Assembly (NCBI RefSeq): GCF_923868895.1
Contig: NZ_OV350343.1
Coordinates: forward strand, 248,001 to 312,000
From: Halomonas sp. TD01
GTDB lineage: Bacteria > Pseudomonadota > Gammaproteobacteria > Pseudomonadales > Halomonadaceae
DNA length: 64,000 bases
Direction: 5' to 3'
Below the pieces are notes generated by a model, which was given only the letters and a program-made list of their open reading frames with translations, ran no database searches and was not told where the DNA came from. Positions 42,210-50,736 of this stretch are shown piece after piece; position 1 is the stretch's first letter; the number at the start of each line of letters is the position of its first letter. A program made the position numbers and the translations under genes.

Positions 42210-43535
42210 ATGACTCGTATTCTTCATCGCAGTATCGGCCCAACACTCCCTCATGCCGCGTCGGCGCAAGGCGTCTACATTACAGACACTGCTGGGCGCC
42301 GATACTTAGATGCCTCGGGTGGCGCTGCGGTCACCAGCGTTGGTCACGCCCATCCGGAAGTGCTGGCGGCGATGCGCGCTCAAATTGATAACCTCTGCTA
42401 CGCACACACCTCGTTTTTCACCACCGATGCTGCCGAAGCACTTGCCGAGAAGCTCGTCAACTTAGCACCTGAAGGCTTGAATTACGTCTATCTGGTGTCA
42501 GGCGGATCAGAGGCCGTTGAAGCGGCGCTGAAGATGGCACGGCAGTACTTCGTGGAAATTGGCGCCCCACAGCGTAGGCACATCATTGCCAGGCGCCAGA
42601 GTTACCATGGCAACACGATTGGTGCGTTGGCAACCGGTGGCAATGCGATGCGGCGTAAGCAGTTTCAGCCCATTCTGCCAGAAACTCATCATGTATCCCC
42701 CTGCTATGCCTATCGCGAGAAAGGCCCCGATGAGTCGCCTGAGGCGTACGCTATTCGGCTTGCCGACGAACTCGAAGCAAAAATTCTGGAACTTGGCCCT
42801 GAAGAAGTGATGGCGTTCGTTGCCGAACCCGTCGTAGGCGCCACCCTCGGTGCTGTCGCCTCTGTCGCTGATTACTTTAAACGTGTGCGTGCGATATGCG
42901 ACAAATATGGCGTGCTATTGATCCTCGACGAAGTGATGTGCGGCATGGGTCGCACCGGCACTGTCTTCGCCTGCGAGCAAGACGACGTCACACCGGATAT
43001 CGTCACCATAGCCAAAGGCTTGGGCGGGGGTTATCAGCCGATCGGCGCGGTGATGCTGTCCGGCAAAATTTACGACAGCTTCGCCAACGGTTCTGGCCTG
43101 TTCCAACACGGGCATACTTACATCGGCCACCCTGTTGCCGCGGCAACTGCTAACAAAGTGGTTGAAATCATTGCGCGCCCCGAGACACTTGCCAATGTAA
43201 ACGCCATGGGCGCGAGATTACAAAGCGGTTTGGAAGCCGTTCTCGGTGCATCCCCTTATGTCGGCGACATCCGGGGAAGAGGGCTGTTTCGCGGTATCGA
43301 GCTGGTGGCGGACCGGGACACTAAAACACCTTTCGACCCGAGCCGAAAAATTCACGCCAAGATTAAGCGACAAGCCATGGCTCGTGGGCTAATCAGCTAC
43401 CCTATGGGCGGCACGATTGATGGCATTCACGGTGACCATATCCTGCTGGCACCGCCCTATATTATTGAAGCCGATGATGTCGACCTAATCATTGAGCGCA
43501 TTGCCGACGCCATCAACGCCGCCATCGCCGAGTGA
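42210..43535 (+). CDS. class III PLP-dependent aminotransferase
   Basis: A 441-residue transaminase using PLP bound to Lys in TIAKGLGGGYQPIGAV; the cofactor Asp is in LLILDEVMCGMGRTG, and YHGNTIGAL is the substrate/PLP loop. It belongs to the group annotated as aspartate/omega-amino acid transaminases and converts an amine or omega-amino acid with pyruvate or 2-oxoglutarate. It is followed by a carboxymuconolactone-decarboxylase-like gene 32 bp later and preceded by a divergent RpiR regulator. The exact amine is unknown. Confidence 0.88.
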   Translation: MTRILHRSIGPTLPHAASAQGVYITDTAGRRYLDASGGAAVTSVGHAHPEVLAAMRAQIDNLCYAHTSFFTTDAAEALAEKLVNLAPEGLNYVYLVSGGSEAVEAALKMARQYFVEIGAPQRRHIIARRQSYHGNTIGALATGGNAMRRKQFQPILPETHHVSPCYAYREKGPDESPEAYAIRLADELEAKILELGPEEVMAFVAEPVVGATLGAVASVADYFKRVRAICDKYGVLLILDEVMCGMGRTGTVFACEQDDVTPDIVTIAKGLGGGYQPIGAVMLSGKIYDSFANGSGLFQHGHTYIGHPVAAATANKVVEIIARPETLANVNAMGARLQSGLEAVLGASPYVGDIRGRGLFRGIELVADRDTKTPFDPSRKIHAKIKRQAMARGLISYPMGGTIDGIHGDHILLAPPYIIEADDVDLIIERIADAINAAIAE

Positions 43536-43567
43536 TGTCACGCACCCTATCTGAATGGAGCTCACCC

Positions 43568-44122
43568 ATGACGCCCTCTCCCTGTCCGCCTATTGCTGAT
43601 GCCGATTGGCCAAACGAAATCGCTGAATTACGCGAAGACTTTGCCGGTGCTCTCAATGTCTATCGCACCATGGCTCATCACCCGGATTTACTCAAAGCCT
43701 GGGCACCTTTGCGCCAGCATGTTGTTAAGGAAAATGCCTTAGGGCCAGAATTAACCGAGGTGGTGATTCTACGCGCGGGCTTGCGCATGGGGTCACGCTA
43801 CGAATGGGCTCATCATGTTAGCCGGGCGCTCGCTCTCGGGTTCTCCACGACTCGGATCGATGCCATTCGAACTCGCCCCGAAGGCGTTGATGGTCTTATC
43901 GTCGACGCGGTGGATGCATTGTTTGACCAGCGAATGCTGTCCACTGAGCAAGAAGCAGAGTTAGCAGACGCCATCGGACGTAAGGCCGTTATCGACCTGA
44001 TTGCTATGGTAGGGTTCTATTCGGTGTTGGGCTACCTGCTCAAGACTTACGACACACCGGTCGACGACAACATTCAAAAAGAAGCGGAAAAAATGCCAGC
44101 GCTATTTTCATTAACTTCGTAG
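43568..44122 (+). CDS. carboxymuconolactone decarboxylase / AhpD-like family protein
   Basis: A 184-residue all-helical protein of the CMD/AhpD fold (RTMAHHPDLLKAWAPLRQHV, then ELTEVVILRAGLRMGSRYEWAHHV). The CxxC motif of AhpD is absent, and EWAHH occupies the active helix, which is common in decarboxylase-like relatives. ATG 43568 has a GGAG site; an earlier GTG/ATG overlapping the aminotransferase stop is possible. It is cotranscribed with the aminotransferase, so it probably acts on the same pathway. Confidence 0.8.
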   Translation: MTPSPCPPIADADWPNEIAELREDFAGALNVYRTMAHHPDLLKAWAPLRQHVVKENALGPELTEVVILRAGLRMGSRYEWAHHVSRALALGFSTTRIDAIRTRPEGVDGLIVDAVDALFDQRMLSTEQEAELADAIGRKAVIDLIAMVGFYSVLGYLLKTYDTPVDDNIQKEAEKMPALFSLTS

Positions 44123-44279
44123 GCATTCCTGTCCCTGGTGCAGGCTTCAACCTATCCCAGGGCAGACCATTAAGTACTTATGCATACGTTTGCGAGGATT
44201 CAGGTCTCATTAAATCAGTGGCTGCCCATGATCAGTGCCCACTTAATTTTATTCAGGCACTCAAGGCTCATCATCCAAT

Positions 44280-44323
44280 GTAGGAGGCCGCTTTTAGCGG
44301 GCGATGGCGGCGTAGCCACCCTT
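44280..44323. repeat. REP-like palindromic element
   Basis: GTAGGAGGCCGCTTTTAGCGGGC and the following cgatggcggcgtagcc resemble the extragenic REP sequences common in Pseudomonas and Halomonas (GTAGGAGC followed by a short GC stem with a TTTTA loop). The stem is imperfect. Only one copy was noticed in the window. Confidence 0.45.
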
Positions 44324-44413
44324 GCTATAACTAGGTAAATCAGTTGAATCATCGTCGAAGTGTCGAACCAAAGCTAAAGCCCTATCTCACAACAATACAT
44401 TTGTTTCTAAACA

Positions 44414-44932
44414 CTACACATCTGTTTTTTGCATCACCACGCAGTCAAGCTTCCGCCCTGCTGCTACCGAATACTCAGGTAGCTTTTCCATTACTTCGAA
44501 CCCAGCTTTTTTCAGTACCCGCTGTGAAGCGTGATTGTCTAAAGAAACAGTCGCCGTGAGCGTATTAATTTGGTAAATGCAACGAGCTTCGCTAATAAGA
44601 TGGTTCAATGCCTTTTGCGCCAGCCCATTACCACTCGCATGTTGGGCTATCCGATACCCCACCTTAGCGTAACCATTCTCTATCTCACGTAGGTTGGCGC
44701 GCCCAACTATCGCACCTCGATGTTGGATAATAAGCGGTCTCATACGTCCTCGGGCATTTAACGCCAAGCACTCATTAATATGCTGGCGAATACCTTCAGG
44801 CGTGTAGAAGTGTTCCGCTCTGGCCTCTATATGCTGCTCAAACCATACCCGCTCGGCTACCTCAAACTGAAGCAGTTCAGCAGCGTCTTGCTGGGCAATG
44901 AGCTGAAAAGCTATATCCTTAGCGTGACGCAT
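44414..44932 (-). CDS. GNAT-family N-acetyltransferase (RimJ/RimL-like)
   Basis: A 172-residue acetyltransferase. The acetyl-CoA motif is YRIAQHASGNGLAQKALNHL, and the DNHASQRVLKKAGFEVMEKLPEY tail is typical of the RimJ/RimL ribosomal-protein acetyltransferase branch, though small-molecule substrates are equally possible. ATG 44932 is used, with GGGAG upstream. It is transcribed divergently from the CDF-like gene. Confidence 0.85.
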   Translation of the reverse strand: MRHAKDIAFQLIAQQDAAELLQFEVAERVWFEQHIEARAEHFYTPEGIRQHINECLALNARGRMRPLIIQHRGAIVGRANLREIENGYAKVGYRIAQHASGNGLAQKALNHLISEARCIYQINTLTATVSLDNHASQRVLKKAGFEVMEKLPEYSVAAGRKLDCVVMQKTDV

Positions 44933-45074
44933 AAGCACGTTTCTCCCTGGGTGCTAAGTTGGTCGATCAGAGGCTATTTCTATAGGCTCAGGGTAAACAA
45001 ATCACTGACATTGCGGCCACTGATATTGCTATGCTTGCCAGCCTCTTAGCTAGGCAATCTCGGAGCAACAGTTC

Positions 45075-46010
45075 GTGAAAAAAGAGTCCAGCACCTTAGC
45101 ATTTTCCGCTTTCATGGCACTGCTGATTGGCTGTGCAGGAATCACTGCGACGTTGGCGTCTAACTCCCAGGCTATTTTGCTGGATGGGTTATTTAACCTT
45201 ATCTACTTTAGCGTAGCGCTGGTCACCATCAAGGTCAGTAAGCTAGCCAGCCGACCCGATAGCGAGTCCTACCCATTTGGCTACAGCTACTTCGAGTCTT
45301 TAGTAAATCTATGCAAAGGTTTATTGATATTAGGCGTTTCCATCTTTGCGTTAGTAGACGCTATCGCTGCGCTACTGACAGGTGGGCGGGAGATCTCAGC
45401 GGGGCTTGCGGTTATCTACGCACTGTTTGCCACCGCCGCTTGCTCACTCACCGCTTGGGTAATGCACCGCAGCCAGCGCCACGTTAGTAGCCCGCTAGTG
45501 GCTGCTGACAAACTCAACTGGTTGGTAAACAGTATTATCTCAGCTGCCGTGTTAGCGGCGTTCTGCCTGGTGATGCTGTTTGAGCGCCTAGACTGGCGGG
45601 GAATCGTACCTTATGTCGATTCACTTCTGGTGATGGCCGTGGTGTTGCTATGCCTTGGCGTACCGGTGCGTATGGCCTCCCAGGCTCTGCGCGAGCTGCT
45701 CAATAAAACGCCCGACGAAACAATCGCCGAGCCAGTGCGCCAGGCGGTTGCTCGTGGTCTTGCAGATATCGATACCCAGGAAGTGCGGGTTCGCATGGTA
45801 CGCCCTGGCCGCCTGCTGTATATCATGGTTCATGTGGTGCTACCCAAAGCATTTCATGAGTCTACGCTTGCCCATCAAGATGTCCTACGCCAGCAAATTG
45901 ATGAAGAAGTGCGCCTCGTTTACTCACCGGTTGTCTGCGATGTGGTCTTCACCGAAGATGATCGCTGGGCAGCGCCTTCCTGCGGGCAGCTAGTGAAGAA
46001 ACACGCTTAA
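45075..46010 (+). CDS. cation diffusion facilitator-like membrane protein, atypical
   Basis: A 311-residue membrane protein with ~6 hydrophobic segments and a C-terminal cytoplasmic domain of ~90 residues (VRMVRPGRLLYIMVHVVLP), the layout of CDF metal exporters. Motifs are divergent: helix 2 keeps one Asp (LLDGLFNLIYFSVAL), but the usual HxxxD of helix 5 is replaced near ADKLNWLVNSI. Metal specificity cannot be predicted and it may not carry zinc. It starts at GTG 45075, with a GGAG site 8-9 bases before. Confidence 0.72.
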   Translation: MKKESSTLAFSAFMALLIGCAGITATLASNSQAILLDGLFNLIYFSVALVTIKVSKLASRPDSESYPFGYSYFESLVNLCKGLLILGVSIFALVDAIAALLTGGREISAGLAVIYALFATAACSLTAWVMHRSQRHVSSPLVAADKLNWLVNSIISAAVLAAFCLVMLFERLDWRGIVPYVDSLLVMAVVLLCLGVPVRMASQALRELLNKTPDETIAEPVRQAVARGLADIDTQEVRVRMVRPGRLLYIMVHVVLPKAFHESTLAHQDVLRQQIDEEVRLVYSPVVCDVVFTEDDRWAAPSCGQLVKKHA

Positions 46011-46025
46011 TCGCGCACCACTAAA

Positions 46026-46047
46026 AAAGCGGCCCGTGGGCCGCTTT
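46026..46047. terminator. bidirectional terminator
   Basis: A perfect 10-bp stem, AAAGCGGCCC (46026-46035) with GGGCCGCTTT (46038-46047), two-base loop, with an A run before and a T run at the end. It separates the convergent CDF-like and RidA genes. Confidence 0.85.
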
Positions 46048-46068
46048 GAAGATGAACCACATTTTCAT

Positions 46069-46452
46069 CTATGGCACCGCTGAGACAGCAGCATAAGCCA
46101 CCATCTCTACCAACATTTCTTCTCGCGCAAAACCAGACACAATAATGGCGGCCCGGTTAGGGTAAGGCGCGGTGACATATTCCGCATAGACGCAATTAAC
46201 CGTGGCCAAATCCTCGCGTTGCGTCACGTAAATCAATACCTGAGTCAGTTGCTGCATACCCGCGCCGGCGCTTTCCAGAGTATGTTGCAGATTATCTAGC
46301 GTCTGGCGCGTTTGTGCTTCGATACCGCCTTCTACCACGGCACCATCGCCGCCGATGGGAATTTGTGCGGTGAATAAGATGCCATTGCCGACCACGGCCC
46401 ATTCGAGTGGAGCTTTGGCCGCATAGAGATCAGTTTTTACCGGTTGAATCAT
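46069..46452 (-). CDS. RidA/YjgF-family protein
   Basis: A 127-residue member of the RidA family, which hydrolyses reactive enamine/imine intermediates. It keeps the ILFTAQIPIG strand, GGIEAQTRQTLDNLQ helix and YPNRAAIIVSG. The conserved catalytic Arg of true RidA is in the PYPNRAA segment. It is the last gene of the six-gene operon starting at 53.2 kb and lies 21 bases after DUF3726. An imine-handling protein here implies that the pathway makes an imine or enamine intermediate. Confidence 0.88.
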   Translation of the reverse strand: MIQPVKTDLYAAKAPLEWAVVGNGILFTAQIPIGGDGAVVEGGIEAQTRQTLDNLQHTLESAGAGMQQLTQVLIYVTQREDLATVNCVYAEYVTAPYPNRAAIIVSGFAREEMLVEMVAYAAVSAVP

Positions 46453-46473
46453 GACAATGCTCTCATTGATCTA

Positions 46474-47241
46474 TCAATCGTTATCGTTGACACCTGCACC
46501 AGCACCGCCTCGGGAAGACTCAGAAGACTCCACCAGGATGCGATGCGCCAGCGCTTTCAGACGCGCCCAGATCGCATCATCTACCTCAATGCCTTCCTGA
46601 AGCGAGCGCTCGCGGCAGGCCATTAAATCGGACTCAGAATGGCGTGCTAGCAGGTCCAGATCGTGGTCTTCACCCAGGGAAGGCAGTAGCTCAACGTGGT
46701 TGGCCATCACCAGAGTGATGCCGTCGTTGGGTTCGTTTTCTTCCGGAACATCGCGCACCGAATAGATACGCACTTCTGGCGTGGAGTGGCCTGCGCGAAA
46801 GCCCACCACCTGCTCGGTGAGCGGCTCCTGAGCATTGCGCCAGAAGGCAGTAATATTGATACCACGCCCGGCGAGGCGTGAAAGATAGCCCATGATGAGT
46901 TGGCGGTTATGGCAGCGGCGAATTTTGACCACCGAAAGCCCACGGGCACGCGCCTTAGCAAAACCCAATTCAGTCGCCAAGCTAATACTGCGCAGCACGC
47001 TTTGGCCATGGCCATCCAGTACGGCTAGGTCACCGTCCTGATAAATCACCTTGGGTAACGACTCAGGGTCTTCTTCAAGCAGGAAATCTAGCCCGCGGTT
47101 GAGCTGATCAATTGCGTTGAAACCATGACACTGCATCCACGCCACCATATCCGCGGCATCGGCGGCATCACCGTCTTCAAATCCAATCCCAGTAAACGCT
47201 TTTCTGCACAGACCTTGCAGCTCATTAAAGGAGACTTTCAT
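46474..47241 (-). CDS. DUF3726-family protein
   Basis: A 255-residue soluble protein. MKVSFNELQGLCRKAFTGIGF at the N terminus followed by a Gly-rich mid section is characteristic of DUF3726, an uncharacterised family; the recognition is by sequence feel, not by a search. No catalytic motif stands out; a conserved Cys-His pair occurs in WMQCHGFNA. The ATG overlaps the stop of the 614-residue protein by 4 bases (ATGA), so the two are translationally coupled and may form a complex. Confidence 0.65.
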   Translation of the reverse strand: MKVSFNELQGLCRKAFTGIGFEDGDAADAADMVAWMQCHGFNAIDQLNRGLDFLLEEDPESLPKVIYQDGDLAVLDGHGQSVLRSISLATELGFAKARARGLSVVKIRRCHNRQLIMGYLSRLAGRGINITAFWRNAQEPLTEQVVGFRAGHSTPEVRIYSVRDVPEENEPNDGITLVMANHVELLPSLGEDHDLDLLARHSESDLMACRERSLQEGIEVDDAIWARLKALAHRILVESSESSRGGAGAGVNDND

Positions 47242-49082
47242 AGCGACACTCCCCCTTTAGCAGTTCGCTGTTGCTGGAATGACGACTGTTGTAATGGCGG
47301 CCGCTCGCCCTGTGGAGATTGATCACCCTGAGGAGATAGCCCAGCGGGTGCCACGCAGCCCTTTTCCAGCTGTGGCTGTAGCGGAAAACTCCAATCATCG
47401 AAGTGACTGAGATCTTCCGGCTCGGCGTTGAGTTCTTCCACCAACGGCGCTCCTTGGAACAGCGTAATACGCACCCAGCGATCTGATTTGGGGTCGAAGC
47501 GGCTAGCACCAAAAAACGCCAGCTTAGTGCGCAGCAGATGCATCGGCTTCATTTCCCGATGCCACAGATTGGCATGAATATCGCCGTAAGTGGCTTTTAC
47601 TAGGGTTTGCACGCGGCGAATAATTTCCTTATGCCGTGGCTTGGCGAGTAGAAAATCGACCACTTTGGCCCGCGGTGTATCCTCTAAAAACTCACAAATC
47701 GCTGCGTGGCTGTGGGCGACACGTGGCCCCATGGCAATGGGCACCTCCTTTTCAGCGCCAGGCTCCTCATCGCGCACGCCTAGGCGCGGCTCCTCTTTTT
47801 CAGCCGACCGGTACCAGAACCAATACGCACCCTCATCGCTGGTATAATCATGGGAAAGTGCCCAACCGTAGTGCGTTTCAATTAGCTGGCGCAGACGCAT
47901 CAATGGCATATCCGGCTCAAGGTCGAGGTTTTCATTAACCCCCATCTGCTCTTCCAGCGGGTCAACCTGCTCAGGGTACAGCTCGATCAACAGCGTATTG
48001 ATGAGCTCCTGAGCTTCTAGCGACAGAGTGCGCTCGCTCCACGCCACTAACTGAGCCCATAGGTTCTCTTCCAACGGTACACTTTCCAACCAGCTCAACA
48101 CATCTGGTAATGCGGCCACGGTTGCGACGTTGCGCTCGCGCTGCTCAGCATCCTCGGTTACGGTTTCTGCCAAATGCTGCTGGGCACGTTTGGTCAGCGC
48201 AATCAAGCGCGCTCGCTCTTCTTCGCTAGGCGCCTGACGCTGTGCCAACGCCAATGCGGTTTCACGCTGGGTGACCCACTGGGCAATCAGCTGCGGATGG
48301 TTAATTAGAAAGGGAGCCATCCCTAGACCAGTTGAGTTCCCTATCCCCAAATAGCGGCGCAACTCGATGGCTAGCCCGCAAGCCGTTTCAGGGGATTGAC
48401 TGCGTGCCAGATGCTCCACTTGTTCAATCGAGAAATGCCGCAACAAATAGACGCCGGCCATCTGCACCGAGAATGGCCGACGGAAGTCAGGGTTTCCATG
48501 CAAGCGAGCGAAGTCAGCGAGACCAAACTTACCATTGCCGTAAACCGCCGTGGTGCGATAGAGATAGCCCACCCGAGTTAACCACTGCGGGTCCGGCTGC
48601 TGACCATTGCCTAACGCTTCTACAAAGTGGGCAAAGTTACGCAAACTCTTGTTGGCGCGGGACAGCACCAGCACCCGAGGATGTTGACGCCCTGCTTCCT
48701 GCAAGGGCACATTGGCGGCCATTTGTTCCAGCAAACTGTCATCTACGTCACCTTCCACTAAGCCAAACGTGACGTCCCAAGCGTCAGCAATAACGCGGTC
48801 GGAGCGGCGCTCATCGTCAAGCGCCTGGGCAAACATAACGCCGTGGTAACGCCCATAGGGAGTCTGGAGGCGATAAACGGCAGTGCCATAGCCATTTTCA
48901 TCAAGATCAAAACGCACCCTGCTTATTTGCCAACGCTGACGCCCCATCTGACGCATCAGGGAACGCACAAAACTCAGTCGGCAAGCATGCAAGCTGCCCA
49001 GACGCTCCAAGCGCATCACTTCATCAGCGGGGCGAAGATTCAGGGGCGCGAGTGGCGCCAGCACCCAGTCTCGGTTACTCAT
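47238..49082 (-). CDS. uncharacterised 614-residue soluble protein
   Basis: I do not recognise a family. It is a 614-residue hydrophilic protein without signal peptide or membrane helices. Residues ~1-130 contain a mixed alpha/beta region (RVRFDLDENGYGTAVYRLQTPYGRYHG). The middle is helical, with EERARLIALTKRAQQHLAET in a coiled-coil stretch. A His- and Trp-rich section (ETHYGWALSHDYTSDEGAYWFWYRS) lies at ~400-425, and IHANLWHREMKPMHLLRTK at ~515. The last ~25 residues are Gln/Gly/Pro-rich with GDQSPQGE repeats. Its start overlaps the BCCT stop by 8 bases and its stop overlaps DUF3726, so it is locked into the operon. It could be an enzyme of the pathway. Confidence 0.72.
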   Translation of the reverse strand: MSNRDWVLAPLAPLNLRPADEVMRLERLGSLHACRLSFVRSLMRQMGRQRWQISRVRFDLDENGYGTAVYRLQTPYGRYHGVMFAQALDDERRSDRVIADAWDVTFGLVEGDVDDSLLEQMAANVPLQEAGRQHPRVLVLSRANKSLRNFAHFVEALGNGQQPDPQWLTRVGYLYRTTAVYGNGKFGLADFARLHGNPDFRRPFSVQMAGVYLLRHFSIEQVEHLARSQSPETACGLAIELRRYLGIGNSTGLGMAPFLINHPQLIAQWVTQRETALALAQRQAPSEEERARLIALTKRAQQHLAETVTEDAEQRERNVATVAALPDVLSWLESVPLEENLWAQLVAWSERTLSLEAQELINTLLIELYPEQVDPLEEQMGVNENLDLEPDMPLMRLRQLIETHYGWALSHDYTSDEGAYWFWYRSAEKEEPRLGVRDEEPGAEKEVPIAMGPRVAHSHAAICEFLEDTPRAKVVDFLLAKPRHKEIIRRVQTLVKATYGDIHANLWHREMKPMHLLRTKLAFFGASRFDPKSDRWVRITLFQGAPLVEELNAEPEDLSHFDDWSFPLQPQLEKGCVAPAGLSPQGDQSPQGERPPLQQSSFQQQRTAKGGVSL

Positions 49083-50652
49083 TAACGATCACCTTCTTGC
49101 GCGTCGTCAGTCCCTGTTCACGTGCCATGGCATAGGCCGCTTTTGGCCCTAACCACAGAGATGGCAACAGCACCAGCGAAACGGGAATTGCGGTAATCAC
49201 GATAAATTGCTGCAGAACACCGATTTGACCGGAGCCCATGTAAAGCAGGATCGCGGCCATCAACGACATAGTGATCCCCCAAAAAATGCGCACAGCTGTG
49301 TGTGGCTCATCATGACCAGTACAAACCACAGCAATCGCGTAGCTCATCGAGTCACCCGTGGTAGCCACAAAGATGGTCGTTAATAGCAAAATTGCCAGAG
49401 CCATTAGGGTGCCACCCGGTAGCGCCTGTGCAACCGTCAAGGTGGCCACATCAAACTGGAAGTTATTGAGCGCCTCGGCCAAGTCAATCGCTCCGGTTAG
49501 CTGATAGTGGATACCGGCACCACCCAGCAGAGTAAACCAGACGGTAGTCGCAATGGGCGCCATAACCGCCACTGCTAGAATCATCTGACGAATAGTGCGA
49601 CCACGGGAAATACGTGCCACGAAAATCGCCATTAGTGGGCCGTAACCAATAAACCAAGCGAAAAAGAACACAGTCCACCACTGCATCCACCAAGCCGGCG
49701 CAGTTTCCGAGGTCATGGTCGCCATGGCGAAAAAGGAGCTGATGTAGACACCAAAGCCTTGCAGGTAAGCATTGGTAAAGAACAGCGTTGGGCCAAATAC
49801 AAAGATCACGGCAGCGATTGCAAGGGCCAGAAACACATTGAAACGGCTGAGCAGCTGAATACCACGATGGATACCGGTCGCGGCAGAAGTGACATAGACA
49901 GTGCCCAGTACCAACAGAATGGCCAACTGGGTGCCATAACCTGAACTCAACCCAAACAGCTCATGCAGGCCAAAACTGACCTGGGTCGCCAGAAAGCCAA
50001 TGGGGCCAACGGTGCCTGCGACTACGGCAATGACACAGCAGGCATCTACGACACCACCGACCCAGCTACGCATCAACCGCTCGCCCAGCACTGGGTAAAG
50101 CAAGGTACGTGGCTGAAGTGGTAGGCCGCGGTCATAGTGCCAGTAAGCCAACACAATAGCCGTCAGCGAGCCAAGTACCGCCCAGGCCAGAAAGCCCCAG
50201 TGCATAAATGACTGCGCTAGCGCACCGGCAATGGCTTCCACCGTACCAGCTTCAGTGTCGAAGGCGGGCGGTGTAACCACGAAGTGATACACCGGTTCTC
50301 CTGCAGCAAAAAATACGCCGCCGCCCGCCAGCAGGGTGCACATAATGATAGAAAGCCATTTAAAGGTGCTCAGCTCGGGCGTATCCAGACCACCCACCTT
50401 AGCGCTGGCTGCTGGCGAAATTGCCAAGCCAATGGCAATAAAGAACGTCAGTAGCAATAGCAGTTGGAAATACGAACCCAGCACAGCCGCTGTCCAGGCA
50501 AAACCAGCTGAAATAGCCCCAGCGACTCCCTCGAGATTGATTAACGAAAGCACCACGAAAAGAATTACAAAACCGCCGCTAAGCCCGAGTACCACCGGGT
50601 CGCCGAACTTAGCAAGCCCATGGGCAGGGCCTGTGTCTTTGGGTGAGTTCAT
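49075..50652 (-). CDS. BCCT-family transporter
   Basis: A 525-residue, 12-helix secondary transporter for betaine, carnitine, choline or similar zwitterions, driven by sodium or protons. The signature WAVLGSLTAIVLAYWHYDRGLPLQPRT and the Trp-rich MQWWTVFFFAWFIGYGP stretch of helix 8 are present. A short C-terminal tail suggests a metabolic-uptake role rather than an osmosensing one. It is the third gene in the operon, downstream of the dehydrogenase and M19 protein, so its substrate is probably the compound degraded by the operon. Confidence 0.9.
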   Translation of the reverse strand: MNSPKDTGPAHGLAKFGDPVVLGLSGGFVILFVVLSLINLEGVAGAISAGFAWTAAVLGSYFQLLLLLTFFIAIGLAISPAASAKVGGLDTPELSTFKWLSIIMCTLLAGGGVFFAAGEPVYHFVVTPPAFDTEAGTVEAIAGALAQSFMHWGFLAWAVLGSLTAIVLAYWHYDRGLPLQPRTLLYPVLGERLMRSWVGGVVDACCVIAVVAGTVGPIGFLATQVSFGLHELFGLSSGYGTQLAILLVLGTVYVTSAATGIHRGIQLLSRFNVFLALAIAAVIFVFGPTLFFTNAYLQGFGVYISSFFAMATMTSETAPAWWMQWWTVFFFAWFIGYGPLMAIFVARISRGRTIRQMILAVAVMAPIATTVWFTLLGGAGIHYQLTGAIDLAEALNNFQFDVATLTVAQALPGGTLMALAILLLTTIFVATTGDSMSYAIAVVCTGHDEPHTAVRIFWGITMSLMAAILLYMGSGQIGVLQQFIVITAIPVSLVLLPSLWLGPKAAYAMAREQGLTTRKKVIVNE

Positions 50653-50736
50653 GGGGGGAACCTCGTTATTGATTATTGTTGGTGGTAAGTGTTGATAGTG
50701 ATCAATGCAGCCGGTGTGGCGTGATAAATTGGCCGG

